From Gordonia polyisoprenivorans (GTDB lineage Bacteria; Actinomycetota; Actinomycetes; Mycobacteriales; Mycobacteriaceae), in assembly GCF_017654315.1 (NCBI RefSeq), contig NZ_CP072203.1, positions 4,402,001-4,466,000 of the forward strand: a DNA stretch of 64,000 nt, written 5' to 3'. This document shows positions 26,280-39,627 of this stretch, one piece after another. The notes beneath the pieces are model-generated. The model ran no database searches. It saw nothing but the letters and a program-made list of their open reading frames with translations, and was not told where the DNA came from. Position numbers and translations under genes: made by a program. Position 1 is the stretch's first letter, and each line of letters begins with the position of its first letter.

Positions 26280-27293
26280 GTGCCCGACGACCTTGATCTG
26301 AGCATGAGTGTGCCTCTTTCGATCCTCGACCTCGCCCAGGTGGGCACCGGCGAAACCGTCGGCCAATCGTTGGCCGCCTCGACCGACATGGCCATCCGCG
26401 CCGAGAAGTGGGGCTACGAACGCATCTGGTACGCCGAACACCACAACATGTCGTCGATCGCGTCGTCGGCGCCCGCGGTGCTGATCTCCCACATCGCGGC
26501 GCGCACCTCCACGATCCGGCTCGGCTCGGGTGGGGTGATGTTGCCCAACCACGCGCCGTTGACGATCGCCGAGCAGTTCGGGACCCTCGGCGAGCTCTAT
26601 CCCGGTCGTATCGATCTCGGGCTGGGCCGCGCGCCCGGCGGTGACCAGAACACGTTTGCAGCCCTGCGCCGTGACATGGCCGCCGCCGATCGTTTCCCGA
26701 ACGACGTTCTCGAACTGCAGGGGTATCTCACCGGGCATTCGCGTGTGGCCGGGGTGAGCGCGACGCCGGGCAACGGTACCGACGTGCCGCTCTACATCCT
26801 CGGCTCGTCGCTCTTCGGCGCGCAACTCGCCGCGGCGCTCGGCCTGCCCTATGGGTTCGCCTCGCATTTCGCGCCCGGCGCCCTGACCCAGGCGGTGCAG
26901 ATCTACCGGGAGCAGTTCCGGCCGTCGGAGCAGCTCGCCGAACCGTATGTGATCGCCGGGGCCTGCGTCATCGCCGACGAGGATCCGCAGCGCGCCCGCG
27001 ACCAGCTCCACCAGGCCAAGCGGCATCGGGTCTCCGCGCTGTTCGGCCGTGGCGGACGAAAGTTCACCGACGAGGAAGCCGACGCCATCCTGTCGATGCC
27101 GCAGGGACGCCAGATCGACGAGATGCTCACCTACTGCGGTGTCGGCACCCCGGACGAGGTGCGCGAGTATCTCGACTGGTTCGCCGGCCATGCCGACGCC
27201 GACGAGGTGATCGTCGCGTCGATCGCCCCCGACCGGCAGGTGTGGCTGCAGACGCTGGAGCACCTGGCGCCGGCGCGGGTCCCGGCGAGCTGA
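26280..27293 (+). CDS. Luciferase-like (LLM class) flavin-dependent oxidoreductase
   Basis: This 337-residue TIM-barrel enzyme belongs to the bacterial luciferase-like group 1 family. Landmarks are SVPLSILDLAQVGTG at the start, RIWYAEHHNM, RLGSGGVMLPNHAPL, RIDLGLGRAPG and LGSSLFGAQLAA. Members use reduced FMN or F420; which one cannot be decided here, although fbiA and fbiB for F420 synthesis are in the same window. The start is GTG 26280 behind aaggg, or ATG 26304. It is divergent from the ABC ATPase gene and convergent with the cupin gene. Confidence 0.88.
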   Translation: MPDDLDLSMSVPLSILDLAQVGTGETVGQSLAASTDMAIRAEKWGYERIWYAEHHNMSSIASSAPAVLISHIAARTSTIRLGSGGVMLPNHAPLTIAEQFGTLGELYPGRIDLGLGRAPGGDQNTFAALRRDMAAADRFPNDVLELQGYLTGHSRVAGVSATPGNGTDVPLYILGSSLFGAQLAAALGLPYGFASHFAPGALTQAVQIYREQFRPSEQLAEPYVIAGACVIADEDPQRARDQLHQAKRHRVSALFGRGGRKFTDEEADAILSMPQGRQIDEMLTYCGVGTPDEVREYLDWFAGHADADEVIVASIAPDRQVWLQTLEHLAPARVPAS

Positions 27294-27299
27294 GCGCCG

Positions 27300-27802
27300 T
27301 CAGGCCAGCCGGAAGTCGGCGAAATCGAATCCGGGTACGACGATGCAGCTGACCAGCGCCGCTTCTGTTCCCACGGCACGCGCCCGCTGCCAGTGCCCCG
27401 GCGGCACGAGCGCCTGCGGTCGGTGGCCGGCAGCGATGTCGGGTCCGACCACGATCGTCTCGGTGTGCTCGATGCCGGTGGGCCCGACGCCGAGGGGCCC
27501 AACGTCGAGGGGCCCAACGCTGAGGGGCACAGCACCGTCACCGCCGAGGTCGAGTTCCACCGGTGCACCGCGGTGGAACAGCCACATCTCCGCGCCGCGC
27601 ACGGTGTGCCAGGCCGATTCCTCTCCGGGCAGCAGCACGAAGTAGATCGCAGTGCCCGCGGCACGGTCACCGTCGTATCCGGGCAGCGACGCGGCGGGCA
27701 GCGTCAGCTCACTACGCCACGTCTCGGCATACCAGCCGCCCTCCGGGTGTCGCGCCAGATTCAGCGGTAGCGCCCACTCCGGTAATGCCGCTTGATCTTT
27801 CG

Positions 27803-27806
<4 letters not shown>
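27300..27806 (-). CDS. DUF985 cupin-fold protein
   Basis: This 168-residue single-domain cupin has the DUF985 landmarks HPEGGWYAETWRS and AIYFVLLPGEESAWHTVRGAEMW (quoted as IYFVLLPGEES and WHTVRGAE). A 5-residue repeat, L(S/D/G)VGP three times, interrupts a loop and is encoded by three tandem 15-base units. The ATG overlaps the stop of the upstream PTH2-type gene as ATGA, so the three genes serB, PTH2 and this one form a coupled chain. Function unknown; the fold can bind sugars or metal ions. Confidence 0.8.
27480..27524. repeat. Three tandem 15-bp units inside the cupin gene
   Basis: Three units close to gggcccaacgtcgag run without gaps and keep the reading frame. They add a short L-x-V-G-P repeat loop to the cupin. 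Such units can change in number by slippage. Confidence 0.7.
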
Positions 27807-31631
<3,825 letters not shown>

Positions 31632-31906
31632 AGATCCTCCTCTTGCCCGACCGGTCGGGATGCGATTTCCGCCGGTCGGCACATGAACAAACCGAGCGCT
31701 GGTTACCGATCCTAAACCCTTGCACCCACCCCGGCCGAGTGGGTCCTACGATCCGTCGTACTTGATTTTTCGGGAGCATCATCGGCGCAGGTCAGCTGCA
31801 ACGCCGGAGCCGACGCGCCGGGCTCGTGGGACCGCCCCGCGACGCCCCGCGGTCCCCCGGCGGCAAGGTCGGGTGGGTGCCGATCGGGCCCTGCTAGGTT
31901 GGGCGG

Positions 31907-32947
31907 GTGCAGGGTGGCGGTAAGGACCGGGTCGTACGCGGATCCGGCGACGGTGTTCGGAGTCGGTCGAGCAGGCGTGGCGTGGTCGCCTCGGCATTGC
32001 TGGTGTGCGTCGCAACCGTGGTGCTCGGTGCCTGCTCCGACGATCAGCCGCTGCTGACCACCCCCGACGGCAAGACCATCTCCACCTCGACCACGCGTAT
32101 CGCCGAGGTCAACGTCGTCTCCGCCGACCGCGACTACTCGCGCACCTGCCTGGCGCCGACCACCGCGTCCGACCCGCGCACCGACCCCGCGCGCATCGTC
32201 GTCACCGACCCGGCGCTGCTCGATGATCTCTGCGCCCTCGGCATCGGTGCCAAGGTGACCGCCGTGACCGCTGCCCCCGGCACGATCCCCGCCTACCTCG
32301 GACCACAACTGACCTCCGTTCCGGCGATCGGGACCACCCCCGATCCATCGGCGGTGCGCACCGCCGCTCCCGACATCGTGCTCACCACGCCGGCGACCGC
32401 CGGATCGGCGCAGGCCTTCGCCGGTACCAAGACCGCGACGATCACCGACGGCACCTGGCAGGAACACTTCCAGGCGGTGGCCGATGCCCTCGGCCGCACC
32501 GCCGACGGCACCCGCCTGCTGCAGGAGTTCACCGACGAGGCCACCAGGACCGGCCGACGCATGGACGCCGCCCACAACCAGGTGTCGCTCGTCCGGTTCA
32601 CCAAGGACTCCGAGATCATCGCCGGCACCGGCACTTTCGCCGGTCAGATCCTGACGATGATCGGCGTGCAGCGCCCCGCCCCGCAGCGCGGCACCGACAG
32701 CTTCACCGTCACCGACAAGAACTTCACCGACGCCGACGCCGACCTCATCTACGTGTCGTTCGACGGCGACGGCGGCCTCGATCACGGCAAACAGGTTCTG
32801 CTCAGTGATCGCTGGCTGGACATGGGCGCGCCCACGTGGAAGCGCGTCCTCTCGGTCAACGACGAGATCTGGTACAGCGGAACAGGTCTGGCTGCGGCGT
32901 GGCTCGTACTCAACGACGTGAAGGATTCCTTGAATGGCAATTCCTGA
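31907..32947 (+). CDS. fecB: Iron-siderophore-type ABC substrate-binding lipoprotein (FecB-like)
   Basis: This 346-residue protein starts with an arginine-rich n-region, a hydrophobic helix and the lipobox LGAC with cysteine 43. The mature part is a class III periplasmic-binding fold (TroA/FecB-type): PARIVVTDPALLDDLCALGIG, VPAIGTTPDPS and VLTTPATAG are landmarks of the first lobe. It should bind a ferric siderophore, haem-type compound or cobalamin. The M. tuberculosis counterpart is Rv3044. No permease is adjacent. The start GTG lies ten bases after a TAGGTT element, so the message may be short-leadered. Its 3' end overlaps the next gene by 14 bases. Confidence 0.88.
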   Translation: MQGGGKDRVVRGSGDGVRSRSSRRGVVASALLVCVATVVLGACSDDQPLLTTPDGKTISTSTTRIAEVNVVSADRDYSRTCLAPTTASDPRTDPARIVVTDPALLDDLCALGIGAKVTAVTAAPGTIPAYLGPQLTSVPAIGTTPDPSAVRTAAPDIVLTTPATAGSAQAFAGTKTATITDGTWQEHFQAVADALGRTADGTRLLQEFTDEATRTGRRMDAAHNQVSLVRFTKDSEIIAGTGTFAGQILTMIGVQRPAPQRGTDSFTVTDKNFTDADADLIYVSFDGDGGLDHGKQVLLSDRWLDMGAPTWKRVLSVNDEIWYSGTGLAAAWLVLNDVKDSLNGNS

Positions 32948-33722
32948 CGGGACCGGTTCGGCGGGCACAACCCCGGACCCGGCGGCCCTCGCCCGCACAC
33001 TGCTCGATCTGCACGTGCCCGGCAGCCCGGTCGTGCTGCCCACCGTCTGGGATGCGTGGTCGGCGACCCTGGCCGCCGACGCCGGGTTCGCGGCGCTGAC
33101 CGTCGGCTCCCATCCGGTTGCCGACTCGATCGGTCGCGCCGACCACGAGGGCATGACCTTCGACGAACTGCTGACCCGCGTCCGCCAGATCACCGCAGCG
33201 GTGGACCTTCCGGTGTCGGTGGACGTGGAGTCGGGGTACGGCCGGTCTCCGGCCGAACTGATCGACGGGCTGCTCGACGCCGGAGCGGTGGGTCTGAACA
33301 TCGAGGACACCGTGCACGCCGAAGGCGGACGCCTCCGCGCGGCACACGAGCATGCCGATCTGGTGGGCGCGTTGCGCGCGGCCGCCGACGCCGCCGGTGT
33401 CGGGGTGGTCATCAACGCACGCACCGACCTGTTCCTGCGTGCCGACGGCGCCGAGACCGACCGCGTGGCTCGCGCGATCGAACGACTGGTCCTCTGCGCG
33501 CAGGCCGGGGCGAGCAGCCTCTACCCCGTCGGCCGTCACACCGACGCGGTGCACCGCGAGCTGACCTCGTCGTTGCCGTTGCCGGTCAACGCGATCGCCG
33601 TGCCTGCCGAGGATTCGCTCACGCACCTGGCCGAGCTCGGCGTCGGACGGATCAGCTTCGGGCCGTTCTGGCAGGCCGATCTGGCCGCACGTTCGAAGGA
33701 TCTGCTGGCCCGCTGGCAATGA
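32934..33722 (+). CDS. Isocitrate lyase/PEP-mutase family enzyme
   Basis: This 262-residue TIM-barrel protein belongs to the isocitrate lyase/phosphoenolpyruvate mutase superfamily. The DVESGYG motif (97-103) and GLNIEDT (120-126) provide the acidic metal-binding residues; the lid loop KKCGH of isocitrate lyase is absent, so it is in the oxaloacetate decarboxylase/carboxyphosphonoenolpyruvate mutase-like group. It starts inside the fecB-like gene with an ATG 14 bases before that stop codon, so coupling is likely. A hairpin follows immediately. The reaction is not known. Confidence 0.85.
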   Translation: MAIPDGTGSAGTTPDPAALARTLLDLHVPGSPVVLPTVWDAWSATLAADAGFAALTVGSHPVADSIGRADHEGMTFDELLTRVRQITAAVDLPVSVDVESGYGRSPAELIDGLLDAGAVGLNIEDTVHAEGGRLRAAHEHADLVGALRAAADAAGVGVVINARTDLFLRADGAETDRVARAIERLVLCAQAGASSLYPVGRHTDAVHRELTSSLPLPVNAIAVPAEDSLTHLAELGVGRISFGPFWQADLAARSKDLLARWQ

Positions 33723-33744
33723 GCGCCCGAAGCGGACCGGGCGC
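33723..33744 (+). terminator. Hairpin directly after the PEP-mutase-like gene
   Basis: Perfect 7-base arms gcgcccg and cgggcgc (33723-33729, 33738-33744) enclose an 8-base loop and are followed by gaaata. It begins at the base after the stop codon. Confidence 0.5.
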
Positions 33745-33830
33745 GAAATACATGCGCCGACGCCGATGTGTTCGGCCCGTCGTGATCGCAACTCTCGCGC
33801 CCCGGGCGTGATGGCGCGCACCGTGGACAC

Positions 33831-34322
33831 ATGACTGTCACCGACGAGTACCTCGCCAACAACGCCGAGTACGCCAAGACCTTCTCCGGTCCCCTGCCCC
33901 TGCCGCCGAGCCGTCACGTCGCGGTCGTCGCCTGCATGGATGCCCGCCTCGACGTGTATCGGGCGCTGGGCATCAACGAGGGTGAGGCGCATGTCATCCG
34001 CAATGCCGGAGGCGTGGTCACCGACGACGAGATCCGGTCGTTGGCCATCAGTCAGCGGCTGCCGGGCACCACCGAGATAATCCTGATCCACCACACCGAT
34101 TGCGGCATGCTCACCTTCACCGACGACGACTTCAAGCGCGACATCCAGAACGAGATCGGTCAGAAGCCGGCGTGGGCCGCCGAGTCCTTCCCCGACGTCG
34201 AGGAGGACGTGCGGCAGTCGTTGGCGCGCATCCGCAACAGCCCGTTCGTCACCAAGACCAGTTCGCTGCGCGGATTCGTCTTCGACGTGGCCACCGGCAC
34301 GCTCAACGAGGTCACCGACTGA
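33831..34322 (+). CDS. Beta-class carbonic anhydrase (Rv1284-like)
   Basis: This zinc enzyme interconverts carbon dioxide and bicarbonate. The 163-residue length and residue positions are those of the M. tuberculosis enzyme Rv1284: zinc ligands C35, H88 and C91 in CMDAR and IHHTDCG, with the D37-R39 dyad. No other domain is present. The gene stands alone between two differently oriented genes and carries its own upstream gap of about 85 bases. In M. tuberculosis this gene lies at a different chromosomal position, so its place here is local to this lineage. Confidence 0.93.
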   Translation: MTVTDEYLANNAEYAKTFSGPLPLPPSRHVAVVACMDARLDVYRALGINEGEAHVIRNAGGVVTDDEIRSLAISQRLPGTTEIILIHHTDCGMLTFTDDDFKRDIQNEIGQKPAWAAESFPDVEEDVRQSLARIRNSPFVTKTSSLRGFVFDVATGTLNEVTD

Positions 34323-34347
34323 CGACTCCGGCCTCGTCGCCGAGTGC

Positions 34348-35742
34348 TCAGGGCCAGCCCGGCGCCGACGGGATCGACCCGTCGGCGACCGCGGCGGCCA
34401 GTTGTGCGTGATCACGCGCGGTCTGGTCGGCGTAGGCGTGCGCGAACCGCACCACCGATTCCTCGACCTTGTCGGAGGTGCCCAGGTAATCGGCGATCGC
34501 GCGGGCGTCTCCGCTGCGCGCATGCGCCCGCGCGAGTACGTGCCCGCACGCGGCGGCGAACTGTGTGAGCGCGCGCGACACGGTCGGGCCGTCCGGAATG
34601 ACCTTGCCGTCGCGGAACTGCCGGACGTAGAACTCCCAGTCGCCGATCGTCGTCCAGCCCAGGAACATGTCCGAGGCGCTCTGGATGAGGCGCTGACCGT
34701 TGACGACCCGCTGGCCGTGATGGTCGTAGGCGCTGGGCGCGACCACCTTCTCGTACACCGACGGCGCGGCCTGTTTGATCTGGAAGAACAACGGGTCGCC
34801 GGTCTCGTGCTCCTCGGCGAGATTCAGGAACACCCGCATCCCGACACTGCCGACCCCGACGACCTGCTGCACGGCGTCGACGAGGTCGAAGCGGCGCAGC
34901 AGCGCCGCGACGTTCTCCGGCACCGACGCGTAATACGCGACGATCACGTCGTTGAGGACGTCGGTGTAGTCGGCCAACGCGTGCACGCGATAGGGCGGCG
35001 CCTCCTTGATCAACCGGCGCCCGTCGACGAGGTGGGTGAGTTTCTTCGAGGCTCCCCGGCTGGTCCGCTTCTGCGCCCGCTTCTCGATCACGCTGTCCAG
35101 GCGCGCCCCGTTCGCCGGGGTGGCGATGTAGCCGGTGAGCTCGTCGACCGAGAACTTCTCGGCCCACACATCGAGGATCGGCCAGCCCGAGTAGGTACGC
35201 ATCCACGTCCGGTAGCCGCGGAATCCGGCGCGCACCGCCTCGGTGGCGGCCGCGTCGGCGACCTTGTTGTCCCGCGCCAACACCACCAGGCTCGCCAGGA
35301 AGCGCAGCACATCCCATTCGAACGGGCCGGGCAGGGTCTCGTCGAAGTCGCGCAGATCGAAGGCCAGCGTCCGCTCCGGGGTGTTCCACAACCCGAAGTT
35401 CAGGACGTGCGCGTCGCCGCAGAGCTGGACGGTGATCCCGGTGTTCGGCCGGGAACCGAGGTCGGCCGCAATCACCGCGGCGGCGCCCCGATAGTAGGTC
35501 CACGGCGACGCCGCCATCCGCCCATGGCGGATGGGCACGAGCCGCTGATCGCGCGTCTCGTTCTGCGCGAGGATCGTCTGCAGGGCATCGTGGCCGCGCC
35601 GGGACGGGTCCCAGTCACCGAGGGCTCGTCGTGGCACGATCTTGCGCGCGGCCTTGCCCACCGAGTGTTCCTTGCCGGAATAGACGGTGGGGCCGGAGGC
35701 GAGCGCCTCACCGTGGGTCTTCGGGGCATCGTGGGTGGTCAT
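34348..35742 (-). CDS. DUF2252 domain protein
   Basis: This 464-residue soluble protein belongs to DUF2252, which is distantly related to aminoglycoside phosphotransferase-like kinases. Landmarks are FYRGAAAVIAADL-like WTYYRGAAAVIA, VQLCGDAHVLNFG with the GDAH catalytic-loop motif, and FDLRDFDETLPGPFEWD, which has the DxD metal-binding residues. It has no signal or membrane segment. The ATG at 35742 begins MTTHDAPKTHG. It is divergent from the SNF2 helicase gene across 78 bases. Substrate unknown. Confidence 0.88.
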   Translation of the reverse strand: MTTHDAPKTHGEALASGPTVYSGKEHSVGKAARKIVPRRALGDWDPSRRGHDALQTILAQNETRDQRLVPIRHGRMAASPWTYYRGAAAVIAADLGSRPNTGITVQLCGDAHVLNFGLWNTPERTLAFDLRDFDETLPGPFEWDVLRFLASLVVLARDNKVADAAATEAVRAGFRGYRTWMRTYSGWPILDVWAEKFSVDELTGYIATPANGARLDSVIEKRAQKRTSRGASKKLTHLVDGRRLIKEAPPYRVHALADYTDVLNDVIVAYYASVPENVAALLRRFDLVDAVQQVVGVGSVGMRVFLNLAEEHETGDPLFFQIKQAAPSVYEKVVAPSAYDHHGQRVVNGQRLIQSASDMFLGWTTIGDWEFYVRQFRDGKVIPDGPTVSRALTQFAAACGHVLARAHARSGDARAIADYLGTSDKVEESVVRFAHAYADQTARDHAQLAAAVADGSIPSAPGWP

Positions 35743-35820
35743 CCCTGAAGTCTCTCGCAGGTCGGCACCACCGGCAGCCGTTTCGCGATCGTGTCGGGGC
35801 CGCGAACTACCCTGAAGGCC

Positions 35821-38790
35821 ATGGCATCGACCCTCGCGACGCGTTCCGGCGAGCCGTCGGCTCCGGGTGGGTCGGCGGCCGGATTGCATGCGCTGTGGCG
35901 CCCGGGTGTGGGACTGGCGGTCTGGGAGGACGCCACGCGCACCGGTGAGCTCCCCGATCCTCTGCGATCACTGTTGGCGGGCAAGCGTTTTCGCCGCCAG
36001 ATCGACATCATCGACGAGGCCGGCCGCCGCGACTTCGTCGCCACGATGACCCTGGGCACGGCTTCTGCCGTCTCCTTCCTCGATGCCACCCGGTCGCTAC
36101 CCGTCACCGGCGACATCGCCTGGTATCGGCATCTCGTCGATGGGGTCCGGCGCTTCGTCGAGGCCGGCTCGGTCGCCCCCACCCTGGTCGACATCGCCGG
36201 AGAGACGGTGTTCCGCTGGGCACCGCTACCGACCTCGGCGTGGCGTGCATGGAGTGCGGTGATCACCGGTGGCGCGCCGGGCGCGCTCGCCGACAACGGC
36301 GGCGCCGCCGCTCTGATGGACTTCGCAGCTGAGGTCATCGATCACGAATGTCGTTGCCGGATAGATGCTTCCGCGTCACGACTGGGTGCGGCCGATCCCG
36401 CCACGCCGTTGATCGCCGCGCTCGTGGGTGACGGGGCGGTGCCGACGGCCGCCGCCCGCCCGGCGGCGACGTCGGCGTGGGCGGGCTGGGGCACGAGCGC
36501 CGCTGCGGATGAGGCCACCCTGGTCTTCCGGCTGCACGAACCCGACGACCCGGACTCGCCGATCGACGACGTCGGCCCCGACGACGACATCGACCGTGTG
36601 CTCACCGATCCCGACCGGTTGCGGTGGCGTCTCGCGGTGTGCCGACGCTCGATCGACGGTCATGTGGCGCCGGTGTTGCCGGGTCGGCTCGACGCCACCG
36701 CCCTCGACGAGGTGACCACCGAGCTGGCCGCCGCGGTCCGGGCGTTTCCCGAACTGCACCAAGCGGATCCGGACCGGACGAGTCTGGACTACCTCCTTTC
36801 CACCGAGCTCGCCGAACGGCTGTTCATCACCGGCGCCGCCGCGCTGGCCGATGCCGGGTTCCCGGTGTTGTTGCCGCGCACCATCGCCGAGGTTCGGCCG
36901 AGTCTGACCATGCGGGCCCGCCCGGTGGTGGGTGGCGGCGCTCCGGCGCGCATGGTCGGGCTGCGGGAGATCCGGGAGTTCGAGTGGCGTCTGGCACTCG
37001 GCGACGGCCCGGATGCGATCACGCTGGGCGAAGCCGATCTCGACGAGTTGTCCAGGCAGAAAGGCGATCTCGTCCGCATCCGCGGCGTGTGGGTGCGCGC
37101 GGAGGGCGCCCGGTTGAGCCGGGCGGCCGCCTATGTGAAATCCCAGCGCGCGCTGGCCGGATCGGGCGCCGCACCCGACATGGGCGAGTTGCTCGGGCTT
37201 CTCGCCGGTGACTCCGAGACCCTGCCGGTTCCGGTGGGCGCGGTGCGCGGATTGGACTGGCTCGACGAGATCGCCGAGACCGGAGCCCTGCGCCCACAAC
37301 CGATCCCGCCGCCCGAACTGTTGGCGGCCTCGCTGCGCCCGTATCAGCAGCGCGGCCTGGAGTGGTTGGCGCATCTGGCGCGCCGCGGGATCGGTGGCGT
37401 CCTCGCCGACGACATGGGGCTGGGCAAGACGGTGCAGGTGATCGCGTTGCTCGCCCACGAAGCACACACCGCGGCCGCCCCCACCCACACCCCCACGCTG
37501 ATCGTCTGCCCGATGTCGGTGGTGGGCAACTGGTCTGCCGAACTGGCCCGGTTCGCGCCGAGCATGACGATCGCGGTCCATCACGGTCCCGATCGCGCGA
37601 AGGGCGCCGCGTTCGCGGCGGTCCACGGCAGCGCCGAGCTGGTGCTGACGACATTCGCGATCGCCACCCGGGACCGCGAGTTGCTGGCGGCGCACCCCTG
37701 GCGGCATCTCGTCGTCGATGAGGCCCAGCACGTCAAGAACGTGAGAACCGCAGCGGCCAAAGCACTCCGGGCGATTCCGGCCGATCACCGGATCGCACTG
37801 ACCGGAACCCCCGTCGAGAATCGGCTGGAGGACTTACGCGCGGTGATCGACCTGGTCAATCCCGGTCTGCTGGGGTCGGCATCGACCTTCCGCAATCGCT
37901 TCGCCGAGCCGATCGAACGCGACCGCGATCCCGACGCGCTCGCCCGCCTGGCCGCACTGACCCGCCCATTCATCCTCCGGCGCGAGAAGACCGACCCGTC
38001 GATCATCACCGACCTGCCGGAGAAGACCGAGTTCACCGTGCGCGCCAACCTCACCGTCGAGCAGGCTGCGCTGTATCGCGCGGTCATCGACAACCTGATG
38101 GAGGCACTGCAGGACAAACAGCAGCGCGCGTTGCGCCGGCGAACGGTGTTGGCGGCGTTGACGCGCCTCAAGCAGATCTGCAATCACCCCGCGCACTATC
38201 TGGCCGACGGCACACCACTGGTCCGGCGGGGCGTCCACCGGTCGGGGAAGCTCGAACTGCTCGACGACATCGCGACGACACTGGTCGCCGAGGGCGATCA
38301 GGCCCTGCTGTTCACCCAGTTCGCGGCCTTCGGCGAGTTACTGTCGGCGTGGCTCACCGAGTTGTTGGGAACCGAGATCCCGCTGCTGCACGGAGGCCTG
38401 GCACGCGGCGACCGTGACCGGCTCGTCGACCGGTTCCAGCACGGCGACACCGGGACCCGACCGCCGATCCTGATCGCCACCCTCAAGGCCGGCGGCACCG
38501 GCCTGAATCTGACGGCCGCCAATCACGTGGTGCACGTGGACCGTTGGTGGAATCCGGCCGTCGAGGACCAGGCGACCGATCGTGCGTACCGGATCGGGCA
38601 GCGGCAACGCGTGCACGTGCGACGCTTCGTGTGCGTCGGCACGCTCGAGGAACGCGTCGACGACCTCATCGCGAAGAAGCGCGAACTGTCGCGGTTGACG
38701 GTGTCGGCGGGCGAGAACTGGATGGGCGACCTCGGCAACGACGAACTCTTCGAACTGTTTCGGTTGCGCGAGGACGCGGTGAGCGAATGA
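35821..38790 (+). CDS. SNF2/HepA-type DEAD-box helicase-like ATPase
   Basis: This 989-residue SWI2/SNF2 ATPase has an N-terminal region of about 480 residues typical of bacterial SNF2 proteins (DUF3670-type), then the N lobe with DDMGLGKT (Walker A, 530-537) and DEAQ (633-636), and the C lobe with LLFTQFAAFG, LIATLKAGGTGLNLTAA and DRAYRIGQ, the last being motif VI. It should translocate on double-stranded DNA or displace RNA polymerase. It lies 25 bases upstream of a SWIM zinc-finger gene on the same strand, a pairing conserved in many bacteria. Start ATG 35821; an in-frame GTG upstream would add ten residues. Confidence 0.93.
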   Translation: MASTLATRSGEPSAPGGSAAGLHALWRPGVGLAVWEDATRTGELPDPLRSLLAGKRFRRQIDIIDEAGRRDFVATMTLGTASAVSFLDATRSLPVTGDIAWYRHLVDGVRRFVEAGSVAPTLVDIAGETVFRWAPLPTSAWRAWSAVITGGAPGALADNGGAAALMDFAAEVIDHECRCRIDASASRLGAADPATPLIAALVGDGAVPTAAARPAATSAWAGWGTSAAADEATLVFRLHEPDDPDSPIDDVGPDDDIDRVLTDPDRLRWRLAVCRRSIDGHVAPVLPGRLDATALDEVTTELAAAVRAFPELHQADPDRTSLDYLLSTELAERLFITGAAALADAGFPVLLPRTIAEVRPSLTMRARPVVGGGAPARMVGLREIREFEWRLALGDGPDAITLGEADLDELSRQKGDLVRIRGVWVRAEGARLSRAAAYVKSQRALAGSGAAPDMGELLGLLAGDSETLPVPVGAVRGLDWLDEIAETGALRPQPIPPPELLAASLRPYQQRGLEWLAHLARRGIGGVLADDMGLGKTVQVIALLAHEAHTAAAPTHTPTLIVCPMSVVGNWSAELARFAPSMTIAVHHGPDRAKGAAFAAVHGSAELVLTTFAIATRDRELLAAHPWRHLVVDEAQHVKNVRTAAAKALRAIPADHRIALTGTPVENRLEDLRAVIDLVNPGLLGSASTFRNRFAEPIERDRDPDALARLAALTRPFILRREKTDPSIITDLPEKTEFTVRANLTVEQAALYRAVIDNLMEALQDKQQRALRRRTVLAALTRLKQICNHPAHYLADGTPLVRRGVHRSGKLELLDDIATTLVAEGDQALLFTQFAAFGELLSAWLTELLGTEIPLLHGGLARGDRDRLVDRFQHGDTGTRPPILIATLKAGGTGLNLTAANHVVHVDRWWNPAVEDQATDRAYRIGQRQRVHVRRFVCVGTLEERVDDLIAKKRELSRLTVSAGENWMGDLGNDELFELFRLREDAVSE

Positions 38791-38815
38791 GCGGCGCCCA
38801 GATGAGTGCACGCCG

Positions 38816-39619
38816 ATGAGTGCACGGCGTGGCACGGTTCCGGTGCGCGGATATGCGCTGACTCCGTGGTCGCGGGCGTTGGTCGATGTGGCCGAAGGCC
38901 GCTTCGCCGGCGACGGCACCGATGCGGCAGTCGACAGCCGCAAGATCACCAAGGCTCGCAGGTACTTTCGCGATCGGCACGTGCATCGGCTGACGATCGG
39001 CGCGGGCCGGGTCACCTCGTCGGTGGACGGCAGTCAGCTCGAACCGTTCGAGGTGACGATCGAGATCCGCACCGTCGACACCGCGACGGTGGCGACGTTG
39101 CTGCGTGCCGCCGACGGCGTGACCGAGGTGATGTCGCTCGCGCGTGGCGAGCAACCGCGAACCGTCGGTGAACTGGTGTTGCCCACCGAGAGCGCCGATA
39201 TCGTCGGCGACTGCACGTGCCCCGACGACTCCGGGCGCTGCATCCACGTCCTGTCGACGATGTACGAGGTGGCCGTCGAGATCGACCGAACCCCCACCAC
39301 CCTGTTGACCGTGATGGGGACATCGCTGCCGGAGTTGCTCGACGCGATCGAGGAACTCGCACCCGCCCGAGACTCCTTCCCGCAGCGTGAGGGAACGCGG
39401 ATCGACGACGAGAACGCCTCCGCGCCACCGCGAATCGATTTCTACGGCACCGGCGCGACCGCTCCCCCACTCCCGTCGCCGCCGCGGATGAATCCCCTGA
39501 CCGACCTCGACGGCACCGCGCTGCGCACGGCATTGCGGGCCTCCGGGGTCGCCCCCGGCGACATCGCCGAAGCCGTCGACGAGTTGGGCGATCTCTACGA
39601 CCGGATCGTCGAACCCTGA
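38816..39619 (+). CDS. SWIM zinc-finger domain protein
   Basis: The 267-residue protein has a SWIM finger CTCPDDSGRCIH, with zinc ligands C133, C135, C142 and H144. The preceding 130 residues form the conserved globular part with ALVDVAEGRF and GRVTSSVDGS. The C-terminal third is proline-rich and low-complexity. It follows the SNF2-type gene by 25 bases and is probably its accessory DNA-binding partner. A duplicated start context, atgagtgcacgccgatgagtgcacgg, quoted as the repeat atgagtgcacg at 38801 and 38816, leaves two possible starts in different reading frames; the second is in frame. Confidence 0.88.
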   Translation: MSARRGTVPVRGYALTPWSRALVDVAEGRFAGDGTDAAVDSRKITKARRYFRDRHVHRLTIGAGRVTSSVDGSQLEPFEVTIEIRTVDTATVATLLRAADGVTEVMSLARGEQPRTVGELVLPTESADIVGDCTCPDDSGRCIHVLSTMYEVAVEIDRTPTTLLTVMGTSLPELLDAIEELAPARDSFPQREGTRIDDENASAPPRIDFYGTGATAPPLPSPPRMNPLTDLDGTALRTALRASGVAPGDIAEAVDELGDLYDRIVEP

Positions 39620-39627
39620 GGGCGGTC

